This document shows, piece after piece, positions 4,205 to 5,194 of a stretch of 5,194 nucleotides of DNA. Position 1 is the first letter of the stretch, and each line of letters begins with the position of its first letter. Source of the DNA: Gammaproteobacteria bacterium (GTDB lineage: Bacteria; Pseudomonadota; Gammaproteobacteria; Enterobacterales; Kangiellaceae); assembly GCA_013372875.1 (NCBI GenBank), contig JABXIW010000204.1, forward strand, positions 1-5,194, read 5' to 3'. The notes beneath the pieces were generated by a model. It was not told the origin of the DNA, made no database searches, and worked only from the letters and a program-made list of their open reading frames with translations. The translations under genes were made by a program, and so were the position numbers.

Positions 4205-5194
4205 ATGGAACCACAAAAAGAACCCAATCCAAACTATCTGCCATACCCACCAAATCCCCAACAACCAATTGATGATGAAATCGACTTACGCGAACTGCTT
4301 GGTGCATTATGGAAGGGCAAGTGGATCATCATTGCGACCACATTTGTTTTTGCTGTTGGCTCCGTACTTTACGCACTAAGCTTACCAAATATCTACAAAT
4401 CTGATGCATTGCTTGCTCCAGCAGAAAGCTCTGGTAGCGGAGGTCTTTCAAAAATGGCTGGTCAACTTGGCGGATTAGCAGCACTAGCAGGCGTTAACCT
4501 TGGTGCTGGTGAATCTTCTCAAACAGATTTGGCTGTACAAGTGATGAAGTCTCGCCAGTTTGTTGAAGCATTCATCAACAAACACGATTTGCTTGTGCCT
4601 TTGATGGCTGCCAAAGGTTGGGATTTAGCAAATAATAAACTCATCTTAGATGAAGAACTCTATAACCCAACAACGGGTAAGTGGTTGCGTGAACCTAATG
4701 GCCTGCGCGGTGCAACACCAACCGCACAAGAAGCCTTTGAAGTCTTCAGTAAAGAAGTTTTGAACGTTAGTCAGGATAAAGAGAGCGGTTTATATACGGT
4801 ATCAGTCAAAAACTATTCACCTTATATTGCGCAACAATGGGTCAATTGGTTAATTGAAGATATCAACAAAGTAATGCGTGAGCGTACTATCGCGGAAACA
4901 TCACAAAATCTAGCGTATCTCAATGCTCAGTTACAAAAAACCGCTGTAACTGACATGCAAAGCACCTTTTATAAGCTGATAGAAGAACAAACTAAAAGTC
5001 TGATGCTGGCCGAGGTACAGGAAGAGTTTATTTTTAAAATTGTTGACCCAGCAGTGGTTCCAGAACAAAAAGATGGTCCCAAGCGAGCAATGATTTGTGT
5101 GCTGGGTACATTCCTTGGTGGTATGTTAAGTGTAGCTATTGTGTTAGTTTGCTTTGCATTTCGGAAAGAGGATGCCGAGAACCGAGAACCGAGA
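4205..5194 (+). CDS. wzz: Wzz-family polysaccharide chain-length regulator, 3' end beyond window
   Basis: 330 codons are open to the window edge with no stop, so the gene is partial at its 3' end. Wzz proteins (polysaccharide co-polymerases) sit in the inner membrane and set the chain length made by the Wzy polymerase. A Pro-rich cytoplasmic tail (residues 1-21) is followed by IDLRELLGALWKGKW, the typical Wzz entry motif. TM1 is about 40-60. A periplasmic domain runs to about 290, with a Gly/Ala-rich stretch (77-102) and a probable helical region (about 225-275). A Pro-rich segment (Pro282, Pro286, Pro292 in VDPAVVPEQKDGPKRA) leads into TM2, about 294-318. No tyrosine-kinase domain begins in the visible part, so this is a PCP-1 type rather than a Wzc, although the true C-terminus is not visible. 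ATG 4205 follows AGGA (4191-4194) by ten bases. The visible tail is encoded by a seven-base tandem repeat. The order wbfF-wzz matches otnA-otnB of V. cholerae O139. Confidence 0.93.
   Translation, partial: MEPQKEPNPNYLPYPPNPQQPIDDEIDLRELLGALWKGKWIIIATTFVFAVGSVLYALSLPNIYKSDALLAPAESSGSGGLSKMAGQLGGLAALAGVNLGAGESSQTDLAVQVMKSRQFVEAFINKHDLLVPLMAAKGWDLANNKLILDEELYNPTTGKWLREPNGLRGATPTAQEAFEVFSKEVLNVSQDKESGLYTVSVKNYSPYIAQQWVNWLIEDINKVMRERTIAETSQNLAYLNAQLQKTAVTDMQSTFYKLIEEQTKSLMLAEVQEEFIFKIVDPAVVPEQKDGPKRAMICVLGTFLGGMLSVAIVLVCFAFRKEDAENREPR
5175..5194 (+). repeat. Heptanucleotide tandem repeat (CCGAGAA) in the wzz 3' end
   Basis: Two full copies of CCGAGAA (5175-5181, 5182-5188) and six bases of a third (5189-5194) run off the window edge, all identical. 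The repeat lies in the codons for the cytoplasmic tail of Wzz after TM2, giving ENREPR so far. A seven-base unit is not a multiple of three, so each gain or loss of a unit shifts the reading frame. The total copy number and the position of the stop codon are unknown. Confidence 0.8.

Overview
The window looks like the promoter-proximal start of a Vibrio-type surface polysaccharide (O-antigen/capsule) locus. Three things suggest this: a JUMPstart/ops leader, a small outer-membrane barrel gene followed by a long multi-SLBB exporter of the WbfF/OtnA type, and then a Wzz chain-length regulator. This order resembles the wbfF (otnA) - wzz (otnB) segment of Vibrio cholerae O139 and related loci in V. 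parahaemolyticus-like species. The moderate base composition and the sequence style of the proteins fit Vibrionaceae. The species cannot be fixed from the sequence alone.

Layout. Bases 1-644 are non-coding apart from the left edge, where an ATG with a good Shine-Dalgarno on the minus strand marks the start of a divergent gene. Only its first four bases are inside. This leader holds a triple CTTAAG repeat, a pair of related dyad-symmetric boxes, a candidate promoter near 367-395 and a JUMPstart element ending in ops at 512-548. Bases 645-1160 encode a 171-residue outer-membrane beta-barrel protein starting with GTG. A small hairpin with a T tract lies in the 66-base gap that follows. Bases 1227-3899 encode an 890-residue periplasmic polysaccharide export protein. 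A 305-base gap (3900-4204) carries a six-codon micro-ORF, a perfect 13-bp hairpin, a REP-like palindrome and a hairpin just before the next ribosome binding site. Bases 4205-5194 encode the first 330 residues of a Wzz protein, open at the right edge and ending in a heptanucleotide tandem repeat.

How the parts work together (inference from families). RfaH recruited at ops would make RNA polymerase resistant to termination. That would matter here, because both gaps between genes contain terminator-like hairpins. The barrel protein and WbfF would serve export across the periplasm and outer membrane, and Wzz would set polymer length at the inner membrane. A Wza-like exporter beside a PCP-1 type Wzz without a tyrosine-kinase domain is the arrangement in which Vibrio makes capsule through an O-antigen-like route.

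Nothing here points to a wholly unknown system. The observations most worth following are the heptamer repeat at the wzz 3' end, the dyad boxes and hexamer repeat in the leader, and the hairpins between genes in an antitermination-controlled operon.
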